From contig NC_012489.1 of assembly GCF_000010305.1 (NCBI RefSeq), positions 1,178,001 to 1,242,000 of the forward strand: DNA of 64,000 nt, written 5' to 3'. Origin of the DNA: Gemmatimonas aurantiaca T-27. Lineage in GTDB: Bacteria; Gemmatimonadota; Gemmatimonadetes; Gemmatimonadales; Gemmatimonadaceae. A program made the translations under genes and the position numbers. Under the pieces are notes generated by a model. That model saw only the letters and a program-made list of their open reading frames with translations. It did not search any database and had not been told where the DNA came from. Shown piece by piece: positions 41,806 to 49,677 of the stretch (positions within the stretch are counted from its first letter, which is position 1; every line of letters begins with the position of its first letter).

Positions 41806-43493
41806 CGCGCAGGCGCTCCCGCATCGACCGTCCAGTCGGGAATGCCGGCCCACCAGGCATCGGCGCGCAGGGGCGTGGGACGCACGCGTTCACGCATCAG
41901 GGCCATGTTGCGTGGCTCGTACAGCCAGATGGCGGGTACATCACGCACGAGTTCCGCGAAGGCGCGATGAAAGAGTGTTCGGCGTCGGGTCGGATCAAAC
42001 GTCGTGGCGGCGGTATCGAAGGCCGCGTCCACCGTGGTATTGCGATACCGACCGAAATTTCCACCCACATCATTGCCGCGTGGGGAGCCCCACACATCCC
42101 GTACGGCCATCGGACTGGGATCGGCGTGCCACATGTTGAGCGCCGCGTCGAAGTCCCCACTGCCGACTCGTGCGAAGAACTGCGCTGGCTCGATGGCGGC
42201 GATACGCATGTCGACTCCGCGCGCGCGGAACTGCGCCTGCATGAGAGTGGCCATGCGCTGACGGGTGGCGCTCGATGCCGGGACAATCACCTCGAAACGC
42301 AGCGGTGTACCGCTACGGCTCCGGAGTCCGTTGGCACCACGGCTCCAACCCAGCGAGTCCAGCGTGCGATCGGCGGCGGTGGTGTCATAGGCGATCTGCG
42401 CCACGGCGGTGTCAGCCGCAGGCACCGCGCGGGTAAATGGTCCGAGTGCGACCAGACCGAGCTCGCCGAGTACGTTCTGCACCAAAGCCTGGCGGTCGAG
42501 ACTGGCCGAGAGCGCAACCCGGAAGGCGTGGTCGGCAAACAGTTGCTGTGTCGCGGCGGAGCGTGCGCTGAAATTGAACGCGAGATACGCGTAGTCGAGC
42601 GTGTGATAGGGCACGAGGGCCAGCCCCTTGGTGGCAGCGGCTTGCGCGTAGGCATCGAGACGAATGGCCTCCAGCAGATCGGCTTCACCGGAGAGCACTC
42701 GCAGACTCGCAGCCGTGGCATCGGGCGTCACATTCCAGATCACGCGGGCGATGCCGGGCGCACCGCGATAGTTGTTCGTGTCCGCTTCGAAGACCAGCAT
42801 CTGACTGCGGGTCCATGCGCCGAAGCGATAGCGCCCGGATCCGATCGGATGGCGCGCAAACTCCGATTGGGCCAGCGCACCACGAGGCACCGACGACAAC
42901 AGGTGTGCCGGCATGATGGCGAGATTGTACGCCACCTGAAAGAACTGTTCCGGATGACGACGGCTCCACCAGACAACGGCGGTGGAGGCATCGCGTGCGG
43001 TCACGGAGTCGATGCCCGCGAATGCGCCGGCATGCGGAGAGGCTACACTGCTGTCGGTATACAGCGCATAGGAGAAGACGACATCGCTCGCCCCTACGGG
43101 CTGGCCGTCATGCCACCGTGCCGCGGAGTCGATGGTGAAGGCGATGGACAGCGAATCGGCCGCCCAGCTCCAGCGCGACGCCAGTTGAGGAGCAAAGCCG
43201 GCATCGCCCACCGTTTCGATGGCACCGGTCGGACGGGCCAGCATATCGAACAACAGATCGACCGCCTGCTTGCCCTGCAGCGACGCCACAATGGGCGGAA
43301 TGAGCGCATCGGCGTCGGCCGGTGTGGCGATGGTGAGCACACCGGACGGACCCTTGGTGGCCGTCTCCGCATCTGAGCAGCCGGCCACCAGTATCACACC
43401 GCCGGCGATGCCTGTCATGAACGTTCGACGGATCACGGAGGCGGCACGAACCACGGCTGCCACACGATGTGCGGGGTGTTTCACTCGGAGCAT
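41802..43493 (-). CDS. Peptide-binding lipoprotein of the SBP_bac_5 family
   Basis: A 563-residue exported binding protein. A lipoprotein signal is visible: RRTFMTGIAGGVILVAGC with Arg-Arg before the hydrophobic run and a lipobox ending VAGC; the RR could also allow Tat export. The mature part has the family's features: GVLTIATPADADALIPPI, LASRWSWAADSLSIAFTID, WHDGQPVGASDVVFSY, HPIGSGRYRF and the FARHPIGSG/hinge region. It would deliver oligopeptides (or nickel or other solutes) to the two permeases. The start is uncertain: the ATG at 43493 gives a 39-residue N-region before the lipobox, the ATG at 43574 a longer one. Overlaps the DppB-like gene by 4 bp. Confidence 0.9.
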   Translation of the reverse strand: MLRVKHPAHRVAAVVRAASVIRRTFMTGIAGGVILVAGCSDAETATKGPSGVLTIATPADADALIPPIVASLQGKQAVDLLFDMLARPTGAIETVGDAGFAPQLASRWSWAADSLSIAFTIDSAARWHDGQPVGASDVVFSYALYTDSSVASPHAGAFAGIDSVTARDASTAVVWWSRRHPEQFFQVAYNLAIMPAHLLSSVPRGALAQSEFARHPIGSGRYRFGAWTRSQMLVFEADTNNYRGAPGIARVIWNVTPDATAASLRVLSGEADLLEAIRLDAYAQAAATKGLALVPYHTLDYAYLAFNFSARSAATQQLFADHAFRVALSASLDRQALVQNVLGELGLVALGPFTRAVPAADTAVAQIAYDTTAADRTLDSLGWSRGANGLRSRSGTPLRFEVIVPASSATRQRMATLMQAQFRARGVDMRIAAIEPAQFFARVGSGDFDAALNMWHADPSPMAVRDVWGSPRGNDVGGNFGRYRNTTVDAAFDTAATTFDPTRRRTLFHRAFAELVRDVPAIWLYEPRNMALMRERVRPTPLRADAWWAGIPDWTVDAGAPAR

Positions 43494-43725
43494 GGTGGCG
43501 TGGGTATTGGTCAAGAGTGCGCGCAAAGCCGGAGCGGCGCATTCCGACCGCATTCCGCATGGATTCATCGTCATTCAAAATTTCGACACCAGACAGCAGC
43601 GACTTGAGGTGGTGACGAGTGCTCTTATGCATGTCGCAATCGGTCTGCCGTCATGCCGGAAAAGTGATAGCGATTAATTCTGACGAAGCGTGCCATTGCG
43701 GTGACGAACTCCTCAAGTCGAGGCC

Positions 43726-43797
43726 AGAGGGTGACGAATCTCACCGGCAGGTGGGCTACACCCGCCAACCTGACGCGAAGTCGCGTCACCACCCTCT
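43726..43797 (+). promoter_or_regulatory. Highly folded leader of the ZU5-like lipoprotein gene
   Basis: The divergent region 43494-43813 holds no gene. Its last 80 nt contain, in order, GGTGA/TCACC (43730-43745), CAGGT/ACCTG (43748-43772), TGACGCG-AAGT-CGCGTCA (43771-43788, perfect 7 bp), all enclosed by AGAGGGTG (43726-43733) paired with CACCCTCT (43790-43797). The outer stem ends 6 nt before the ribosome-binding site AAGGA. This looks like a multibranched cis-regulatory RNA acting on translation. It matches no riboswitch class I know; no ligand is proposed. The rest of the region (43494-43725) presumably carries both divergent promoters, none of which is obvious. Confidence 0.45.
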
Positions 43798-43813
43798 CAC
43801 TCCAAGGATGGAC

Positions 43814-44473
43814 ATGCTTATCGGAACCACCACCTCGCCCAAGGTCAGCCTCTTCCGTCGTGCGCGACGGACCGCGGCGGTACTCGGCCTCAGCTTGTCC
43901 GTTGGTGCGTGCTCGCAAGACGCGCCTTCGGCCCCGGTTGCCCCTGATGTCCAGGCGGCAAATGGGTTGCTCGGTTCCACGCTCGGACTCGTGAATGGAC
44001 TGCTGTCCAATGTCACGGCACTTCTGCGCCTCACACCACTCAATGCACCGATCACGCGATCGGTGACGGTCAACAATGCGACCGGTGGTGTGCTGCTGGT
44101 CCCCGAAACGGGACTCGAAGTGATCATTCCGGCTGGTGCTTTGCCAACAAGCCAGATGACGATCACCGTCAAGGCGCTCCCCGGTCGCGCCGTGGCCTAC
44201 GACTTCGAGCCGCATGGCACGCAGTTCGTGAAGCCGCTCCAGTTCCGTCAGTCGCTCGGGCTCACGCTGTACACGTTGTTGCCGATCAAGCCCACGCTCT
44301 CCGGTGGGTATTTTGCCAACACGAATCAGGTCAACACCACGACCGGCCAGGCCAACCTCACCGAGGTCATCAACGCCTCGATCGTGGGTGGCACGGTGCG
44401 GTTCAACATCAATCACTTCTCCGGCTACATGGTCTCAACGGGTCGCTCTTCGGAGCAGTTCGATGAGTTTTGA
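43814..44473 (+). CDS. Secreted lipoprotein with ZU5-like domain
   Basis: A 219-residue lipoprotein: RRARRTAAVLGLSLSVGAC gives a signal and lipobox (VGAC). A leucine-rich helical stretch follows (GLLGSTLGLVNGLLSNVTALLRL), then a beta domain, GGVLLVPETGLEVIIPAGALP, MTITVKALPG, which matches the start of ZU5 domains (GG..... G..L.IP.GAL). In eukaryotes ZU5 is found in ankyrin and UNC5; bacterial ones occur in surface proteins of unknown function. The ATG at 43814 has AAGGA at good spacing; an ATG at 43808 is possible. Follows a folded leader and ends at a strong terminator. Confidence 0.8.
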   Translation: MLIGTTTSPKVSLFRRARRTAAVLGLSLSVGACSQDAPSAPVAPDVQAANGLLGSTLGLVNGLLSNVTALLRLTPLNAPITRSVTVNNATGGVLLVPETGLEVIIPAGALPTSQMTITVKALPGRAVAYDFEPHGTQFVKPLQFRQSLGLTLYTLLPIKPTLSGGYFANTNQVNTTTGQANLTEVINASIVGGTVRFNINHFSGYMVSTGRSSEQFDEF

Positions 44474-44530
44474 TACGACGCCGGGGTACAATGTGATTGT
44501 CGGGTGAGGATCGCCCGTCGCTGACTCGTG

Positions 44531-44562
44531 GGGGCGGTGCGCACATCGTGGCGCACCGCCCC
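44531..44562. terminator. Bidirectional terminator hairpin
   Basis: GGGGCGGTGCGC (44531-44542) and GCGCACCGCCCC (44551-44562) form a perfect 12-bp stem with an 8-nt loop, between the convergent lipoprotein and amidohydrolase genes. The T tract is weak (TTCGTGT), but stem strength and position make termination for both strands likely. Confidence 0.7.
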
Positions 44563-44577
44563 TTCGTGTCTATGGCA

Positions 44578-45900
44578 TCAGGGAGTGCGTACCGCTTGTC
44601 CTTTGAGGAACACCTGGCGGATGCGTGTGGTGGCACTGATATCGATGAGTGGATTGGCGTCGAGCAACACCAGATCGGCCACACGCCCGGCCGCCACGGT
44701 ACCATGGGTTTTGCCACGTCCCATGGCCCGCGCCGGCACGATGGTCGCGCTCGCGAGCGCCGCTGCCGGTGACAATCCCGCCTCCACCAGCCGCGCCAGT
44801 TCTTTGTGAATGTTGGGCAGTGCATCGGCATCATTGCCGATCATGCCATCGGTGCCGGCGAGAATGGGAATGCCGATCGTGTGTGCACGGCGCGTCACGG
44901 CGAGGCTCCAGGCGCGCATGACGGGGGCGGTGGTGGGCCGTCCGACAAAGACCTCCAGCGTGGGCTCCAGAAACGTCCCGCGTGTGCGCATGGCCTGCAG
45001 CAGCGACTCGATGGCTGGCGCGTCGGCTGGCACCTGTTCGTATGGACCATTGGCGCGATTGAATGCGTCTTCCGGCTTCGCCGTGGTCGCGCCCTGCCAC
45101 GACAGATACGGCACATGTGTCAGGATATCGACGCCGCCTGCCACGAGTTGTGATGGCCTCGCGGGGAACACTGTTCCATGTGCCACTACCCGCATGCCCT
45201 GACGATGTGCTTCCGCGATGAGTCGCGCGGCCAACGTACTGTCGATCATCGCATAGAGCTTCAACACTTCGGCGCCCGATCCACGGGCGGCGCTGACGGC
45301 GCGCACGACATCGGTGGATGATGTCACCGCCTGCGCCCAGGGGGCGGTGCCAAAGGCAAAGCCCACACTGGCGCCACGAAATCGCGGGTCGACAAAAAAG
45401 TCCGGCCCGGCCATGACCGACGCGTAGGCGATCTCGGGCCCCGGCAGTTCACGCGCCAGCACGGCACGGGCATACTCACCGGCGGTCCGATTGTCGCCGG
45501 CCATGGCATTCACCATGGTCACGCCACCGCGGGCCGTCTGGGTGAGGGCGCGGGACATGCCCGGGGTGAGGTGCACGTGATGATCGACCAGCCCCGGGAT
45601 CAGATAGCCGCCTCGCCCCTCCACACGCACATCCACCGTATCGGGCAGGCGCTCGCTCATCGCCCCTACCGAAAGCACGGAATCGCCACGGAGGACCACG
45701 CGTCGGTTCGGCGTGACCATCTGCTTCTCCACATCGACCACCTGCACATCGTCGATGACCGTGATCGGTGCTCGTCGTACGGCGCCGCGCTGCGTACTGT
45801 TGGGCGTGCCGCCACCTTGCGCCAACAAACCTGGCGCCGTCAGAGGAGCTCCCGAGAGCGAAGCGGTGAGCAGAAGCGTCGTGAGAGCAGTCGGGCGCAT
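44578..45900 (-). CDS. Secreted amidohydrolase
   Basis: A 440-residue exported enzyme. Signal peptide MRPTALTTLLLTASLSGAPLTAPGLLAQ; the ATG at 45900 is fixed by it, while the open frame further upstream is not coding-like. Amidohydrolase superfamily features: IPGLVDHHVHLTPG (metal HxH), lysine in AEVLKLYAMIDSTLA, His in RVVAHGTVFP and DILTHVPY, Asp in ILAGTDGMIG, and the final ALASATIVPARAMG...GTVAAGRVADLVLLDANP composite-domain signature. The closest known groups are imidazolonepropionase-like and prolidase-like peptidases that cleave dipeptides; the substrate is unknown. Divergent from another amidohydrolase, which suggests shared regulation. Confidence 0.9.
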   Translation of the reverse strand: MRPTALTTLLLTASLSGAPLTAPGLLAQGGGTPNSTQRGAVRRAPITVIDDVQVVDVEKQMVTPNRRVVLRGDSVLSVGAMSERLPDTVDVRVEGRGGYLIPGLVDHHVHLTPGMSRALTQTARGGVTMVNAMAGDNRTAGEYARAVLARELPGPEIAYASVMAGPDFFVDPRFRGASVGFAFGTAPWAQAVTSSTDVVRAVSAARGSGAEVLKLYAMIDSTLAARLIAEAHRQGMRVVAHGTVFPARPSQLVAGGVDILTHVPYLSWQGATTAKPEDAFNRANGPYEQVPADAPAIESLLQAMRTRGTFLEPTLEVFVGRPTTAPVMRAWSLAVTRRAHTIGIPILAGTDGMIGNDADALPNIHKELARLVEAGLSPAAALASATIVPARAMGRGKTHGTVAAGRVADLVLLDANPLIDISATTRIRQVFLKGQAVRTP

Positions 45901-46136
45901 GGTGTGGTCGGTGCCTGTCGACGAATTAGGAGGGACAAACGTGTGCTGGACGATGCCGGGATGGGGCCTCGGGAAGCTAGGGCTGCCACGAAGGGCCAGC
46001 CAGCAATGCGCCCGCCCATCCGGTACCGCCTCCTCCGTCCCGCTTGCACTCGCCTCCCGCCACGCCCCTATTTGACGAGTTGCGTGTCTCGTCGGACCGG
46101 CTTGCGGTCGGCCGACTGAACCCCGGAGGATGCCTC

Positions 46137-49100
46137 GTGTTGCGATCGCTCCCGTTGTCCGCCCTCGCGCTGGCGGTGTCGTTACTCCCTGCTTCGTCAC
46201 TGGTGGCGCAGGCCGCTGCTGGTGGAGCGCGCGGCACACCGCCGCGGCCATTGCCACTCGAAGCCACGCGCAGCTATGCGCTGGATACCAGAGAAGGCAC
46301 GTGGTTGTCCGTGGACATCAGTCCCGATGGCAAGCAGATCGTGTTCGATATGCTCGGCGATCTGTATACGATGCCGTTTGCCGGCGGCGAAGCCACGCGC
46401 ATCACCAACGGTCTCGCGTTCGACGCGCAGCCGCGCTTCAGTCCCGACGGCAAGTCGGTGGTGTTCATCTCGGACCGACAGGGCGCCGACAACGTGCACA
46501 CCATCGATCTCGCGACCAACGAGATCAAGGAGATCACGCGCGGCCGCACCAACGTGTATCTGTCTCCCGAGTATTCGCCGGACGGGCAGTACATCGTGGC
46601 CAGCAAAGGCAGTTTCCGCGGCGCCTTGCCCACCTTGTGGATGTACCATGTGCGCGGGGGCAGTGGCGTGTCGCTGTACACGGCGCCCGCCAACGCGGCG
46701 CCTGGCACCGCCGTGCAGCAGGCCGGCGCATCGTTCAGCCCTGATGGACGCTATCTGTGGTACACGCAGCGCACAGGCGCCTGGCACTACAACGCACAGT
46801 TCCCGCAGTACCAGGTGTGGACATACGACCGCGAGACTGGCGAACGGGAAATCCAGTCCACGCGATACGGATCGGCGGTACGCCCCACCGTGAGCCCCGA
46901 CGGCAAGTGGATGGTGTACGGCTCGCGCTATGAAAACAAAACCGGACTGCGCATCCGCGACCTGGCTTCGGGTGACGAGCGCTGGCTGGCCTATCCGACG
47001 CAGCGCGACGAGATGGAGACGCGTGCCCCGCTCGACGCATTGCCCGGCATGAGCTTCACGCCCGACTCCAAGGAGATCGTGGCGAGCTACGGCAAAAAAC
47101 TGTGGCGCGTGGCGGTGGACGGCAGTGGTCAGGTGGAGATCCCGTTCCATGTGAAGGCCGACGTGGCCGTTGGTCCGGAGGTCTCGTTCACCTATCCCAT
47201 CTCCGACAGCGCCCAGTTCACCGTACGCCAGATCCGCGACGGTGTGATGTCGCCCGACGGCAAGCAGTTGGCGTTCATCTCACTGGACAAGTTGTACGTG
47301 ATGGACTGGCCGTCCGGCACACCGCGCCGCGTCTCCACGCTGAATGACATCGAAGCGGAACCGGCCTGGTCACCCGATGGCCGTTCGCTCGCCTGGGTGA
47401 CATGGGCCAACAATGGTGGCCGCTTGTACAAGAGCGCCATGGTCGCTGGGCGCGCCACACGTGTGCTGCCCGTGAGCGCGAGTACTGGCACGTTCCGGCA
47501 GCCGGTGTGGTCGCCCAATGGCGCACGCATTCTGGTGTTGCAGTCTGGGGCCCAGGGCCGTCGCGATCAGACCGGCGTGACGGGCACGACGCAGCTCATG
47601 TGGTTCGCCGCCAACTCCACCAGCACCAACGGTGACGCCGGCACACTCATCGCCCGCGCGGCTGGACGCAGCAAGCCTCACTTCTCACGCGACACCACCC
47701 GCATCTATCTGTCGTCCAACAACGGTCTCGTCTCCATTCGCTGGGATGGTACCGACGAGCAGCGCCACCTCCGTGTGGTCGGTGGCGGCGGTGACGGTGC
47801 GGCCGATGATGATCATGCGCACACCGACATGACGGTGGCCGAGCTCGAGCTGCAGCGCACACCGGAGGAACCCAACTCCCCCGGGCCGCCAGCGCAACTC
47901 GTGATGATCTCGCCCAACGGCGATGTCGCCCTCGCGCAGATCAACCAGGACTTCTACACCGTCACCATCCCACCGCGTGGTACGCAGGCCACGGTCAACA
48001 TCGCCGATCCCAACACGGCGAGTTTCCCGGCGCGCAAGCTCACCGATATTGGCGGGCAGTTCCCGGCCTGGTCGAGCGATGGCAAGCGGCTGCACTGGTC
48101 CATCGGCAATGCGTTCGTGTCGTTCGATGTCGACTCGGCCGCAGCACGCGACGCCGCCATTGCCATCGCTCGTCGCGACAGTGTGCCCGAGGCCTCACGG
48201 CCACGTCCGTACGTGCCGCTCGAGCAGCGCATCGTCATGCAGGGCACGCGTGATATTCCGTCGGCCACCGTGGTGCTGCGCAACGCCAAGCTGGTGACGA
48301 TGAAGGGCGATGAAGTCATTGCCCGCGGTGATGTGGTGGTGAAGAACAATCGCATCACGGCCATCGGTGCTGCAGGCACGGTGACGGTGCCGTCCGGCGC
48401 CACCGAGATGGATCTGGCCGGCGCCACGATCATTCCCGGTTTCGTGGACACGCATGCCCACCTGCGCGCCGAACGTGGCTCCATTCACGAATCGCAGCCG
48501 TGGGCATATCTGGCCAATCTGGCGTTCGGGGTGACCACCACGCGCGATCCGCAGACGGCGACCACCGACGTGCTCACGTATCAGGATCTGGTGGAAACAG
48601 GGCAGATCATTGGCCCGCGCGTCTACTCCACCGGCCCCGGCATCTTCAGCACCGACAATATTCGCGACCAGGAGCATGCCCGCAGCCTGCTCAAGCGCTA
48701 CAGCAGCTACTACGACACGAAGACGATCAAGATGTACGTGTCGGGTGTGCGTCAGGTGCGACAGTGGATCATCACGGCGGCGCGTGAGCAGCAGCTCATG
48801 CCGACCACCGAAGGTTCGCTCGACGTGAAGTTGAATCTCACGGAAACGCTCGACGGATATCCGGGTCTCGAACATTCCATCGGCATCGTGCCGCTGGGTG
48901 CCGACATCGTCAACTTCCTGGCCTGGTCGAAGCGTACATACACGCCCACACTGCTGGTGAACTATGGCGGACCGTGGGCCGAGAACTACTTCTACACGAA
49001 GGAAGACCCGTGGGCCAATCCAAAGCTGCAGCGCTTCACGGCCTACGAAGAGCTCGCACTCAAGACACGTCGCCGTATGGCCAGCATGCCCAATGGTGGT

Positions 49101-49550
49101 ACAGCGGGCGGTTGGTTCCGCGATGATGAGTACATCTTCCCGCAGCTAGCCACCGACGCGGCCGGGGTGTTGCGCGCCGGTGGACGCATCGGCGTGGGTA
49201 GCCACGGTCAGCTCCAGGGCCTCGGATATCACTGGGAGTTGTGGGCCATGGCCACGGGTGGTCTCACCACGCTCGAAGCCTTGCGCGTGTCCACCATCAT
49301 CGGCGCCACCGCCATCGGTCTGCAGAATGACCTTGGCTCGCTGGAAGTGGGCAAGCTGGCCGACCTGTTGGTACTCGACCGCGACCCAACGACGGATATC
49401 CGCAATACCAACAGCATCCGCTACGTCATGAAGAACGGCCGCTTGTACGACGGTAATACGTTGGCCGAGCAGTATCCGACCAAGCGTACGGGGCCCGAAG
49501 TGCCAAACCGCCCCATCACGCCGAATACCAAGGCGGGCACGGGCAACTGA
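46137..49550 (+). CDS. TolB-like beta-propeller fused to amidohydrolase
   Basis: A 1137-residue secreted protein. The GTG at 46137 has GGAGGA (46125-46130) at ideal distance and begins a signal peptide (SLPLSALALAVSLLPASSLVAQ); an out-of-frame ATG at 46130 overlaps it. Residues about 45-720 hold about ten WD40/PD40 blades of the type SPDGKQIVFDM, FSPDGRYLWYTQ, WSPDGRSLAWV. Residues about 720-1110 are an amidohydrolase: IIPGFVDTHAHLRAERGS (HxH), VGSHGQLQGLGYHWELWAMA and GSLEVGKLADLLVLDRDP. The fusion is known in several environmental phyla, and the propeller probably feeds or gates peptide substrates. Ends at a perfect 11-bp terminator. Confidence 0.93.
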   Translation: MLRSLPLSALALAVSLLPASSLVAQAAAGGARGTPPRPLPLEATRSYALDTREGTWLSVDISPDGKQIVFDMLGDLYTMPFAGGEATRITNGLAFDAQPRFSPDGKSVVFISDRQGADNVHTIDLATNEIKEITRGRTNVYLSPEYSPDGQYIVASKGSFRGALPTLWMYHVRGGSGVSLYTAPANAAPGTAVQQAGASFSPDGRYLWYTQRTGAWHYNAQFPQYQVWTYDRETGEREIQSTRYGSAVRPTVSPDGKWMVYGSRYENKTGLRIRDLASGDERWLAYPTQRDEMETRAPLDALPGMSFTPDSKEIVASYGKKLWRVAVDGSGQVEIPFHVKADVAVGPEVSFTYPISDSAQFTVRQIRDGVMSPDGKQLAFISLDKLYVMDWPSGTPRRVSTLNDIEAEPAWSPDGRSLAWVTWANNGGRLYKSAMVAGRATRVLPVSASTGTFRQPVWSPNGARILVLQSGAQGRRDQTGVTGTTQLMWFAANSTSTNGDAGTLIARAAGRSKPHFSRDTTRIYLSSNNGLVSIRWDGTDEQRHLRVVGGGGDGAADDDHAHTDMTVAELELQRTPEEPNSPGPPAQLVMISPNGDVALAQINQDFYTVTIPPRGTQATVNIADPNTASFPARKLTDIGGQFPAWSSDGKRLHWSIGNAFVSFDVDSAAARDAAIAIARRDSVPEASRPRPYVPLEQRIVMQGTRDIPSATVVLRNAKLVTMKGDEVIARGDVVVKNNRITAIGAAGTVTVPSGATEMDLAGATIIPGFVDTHAHLRAERGSIHESQPWAYLANLAFGVTTTRDPQTATTDVLTYQDLVETGQIIGPRVYSTGPGIFSTDNIRDQEHARSLLKRYSSYYDTKTIKMYVSGVRQVRQWIITAAREQQLMPTTEGSLDVKLNLTETLDGYPGLEHSIGIVPLGADIVNFLAWSKRTYTPTLLVNYGGPWAENYFYTKEDPWANPKLQRFTAYEELALKTRRRMASMPNGGTAGGWFRDDEYIFPQLATDAAGVLRAGGRIGVGSHGQLQGLGYHWELWAMATGGLTTLEALRVSTIIGATAIGLQNDLGSLEVGKLADLLVLDRDPTTDIRNTNSIRYVMKNGRLYDGNTLAEQYPTKRTGPEVPNRPITPNTKAGTGN

Positions 49551-49560
49551 TCTTTGGGAA

Positions 49561-49590
49561 TGCCGAGGCGCTCGCTTGGGCGCCTCGGCA
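49561..49590 (+). terminator. Intrinsic terminator after the TolB-amidohydrolase gene
   Basis: TGCCGAGGCGC (49561-49571) and GCGCCTCGGCA (49580-49590) form a perfect 11-bp stem with an 8-nt loop, 10 bp after the stop. The following ATACCGGGTTTCTT gives a weak T tract. Confidence 0.75.
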
Positions 49591-49677
49591 ATACCGGGTT
49601 TCTTGAAATGACGGTTGCGCAGCCGATTCTGCGCATAGCAGGAAGGACGTCCTTTCACGCCTCCTTCCCGTCGTGCC

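Noticed and set aside
46130-46744. ATG at 46130 as start of a separate gene
   Set aside because: Its frame has no domain and stops early; the same ribosome-binding site suits the GTG at 46137, which begins a signal peptide and the full-length protein.
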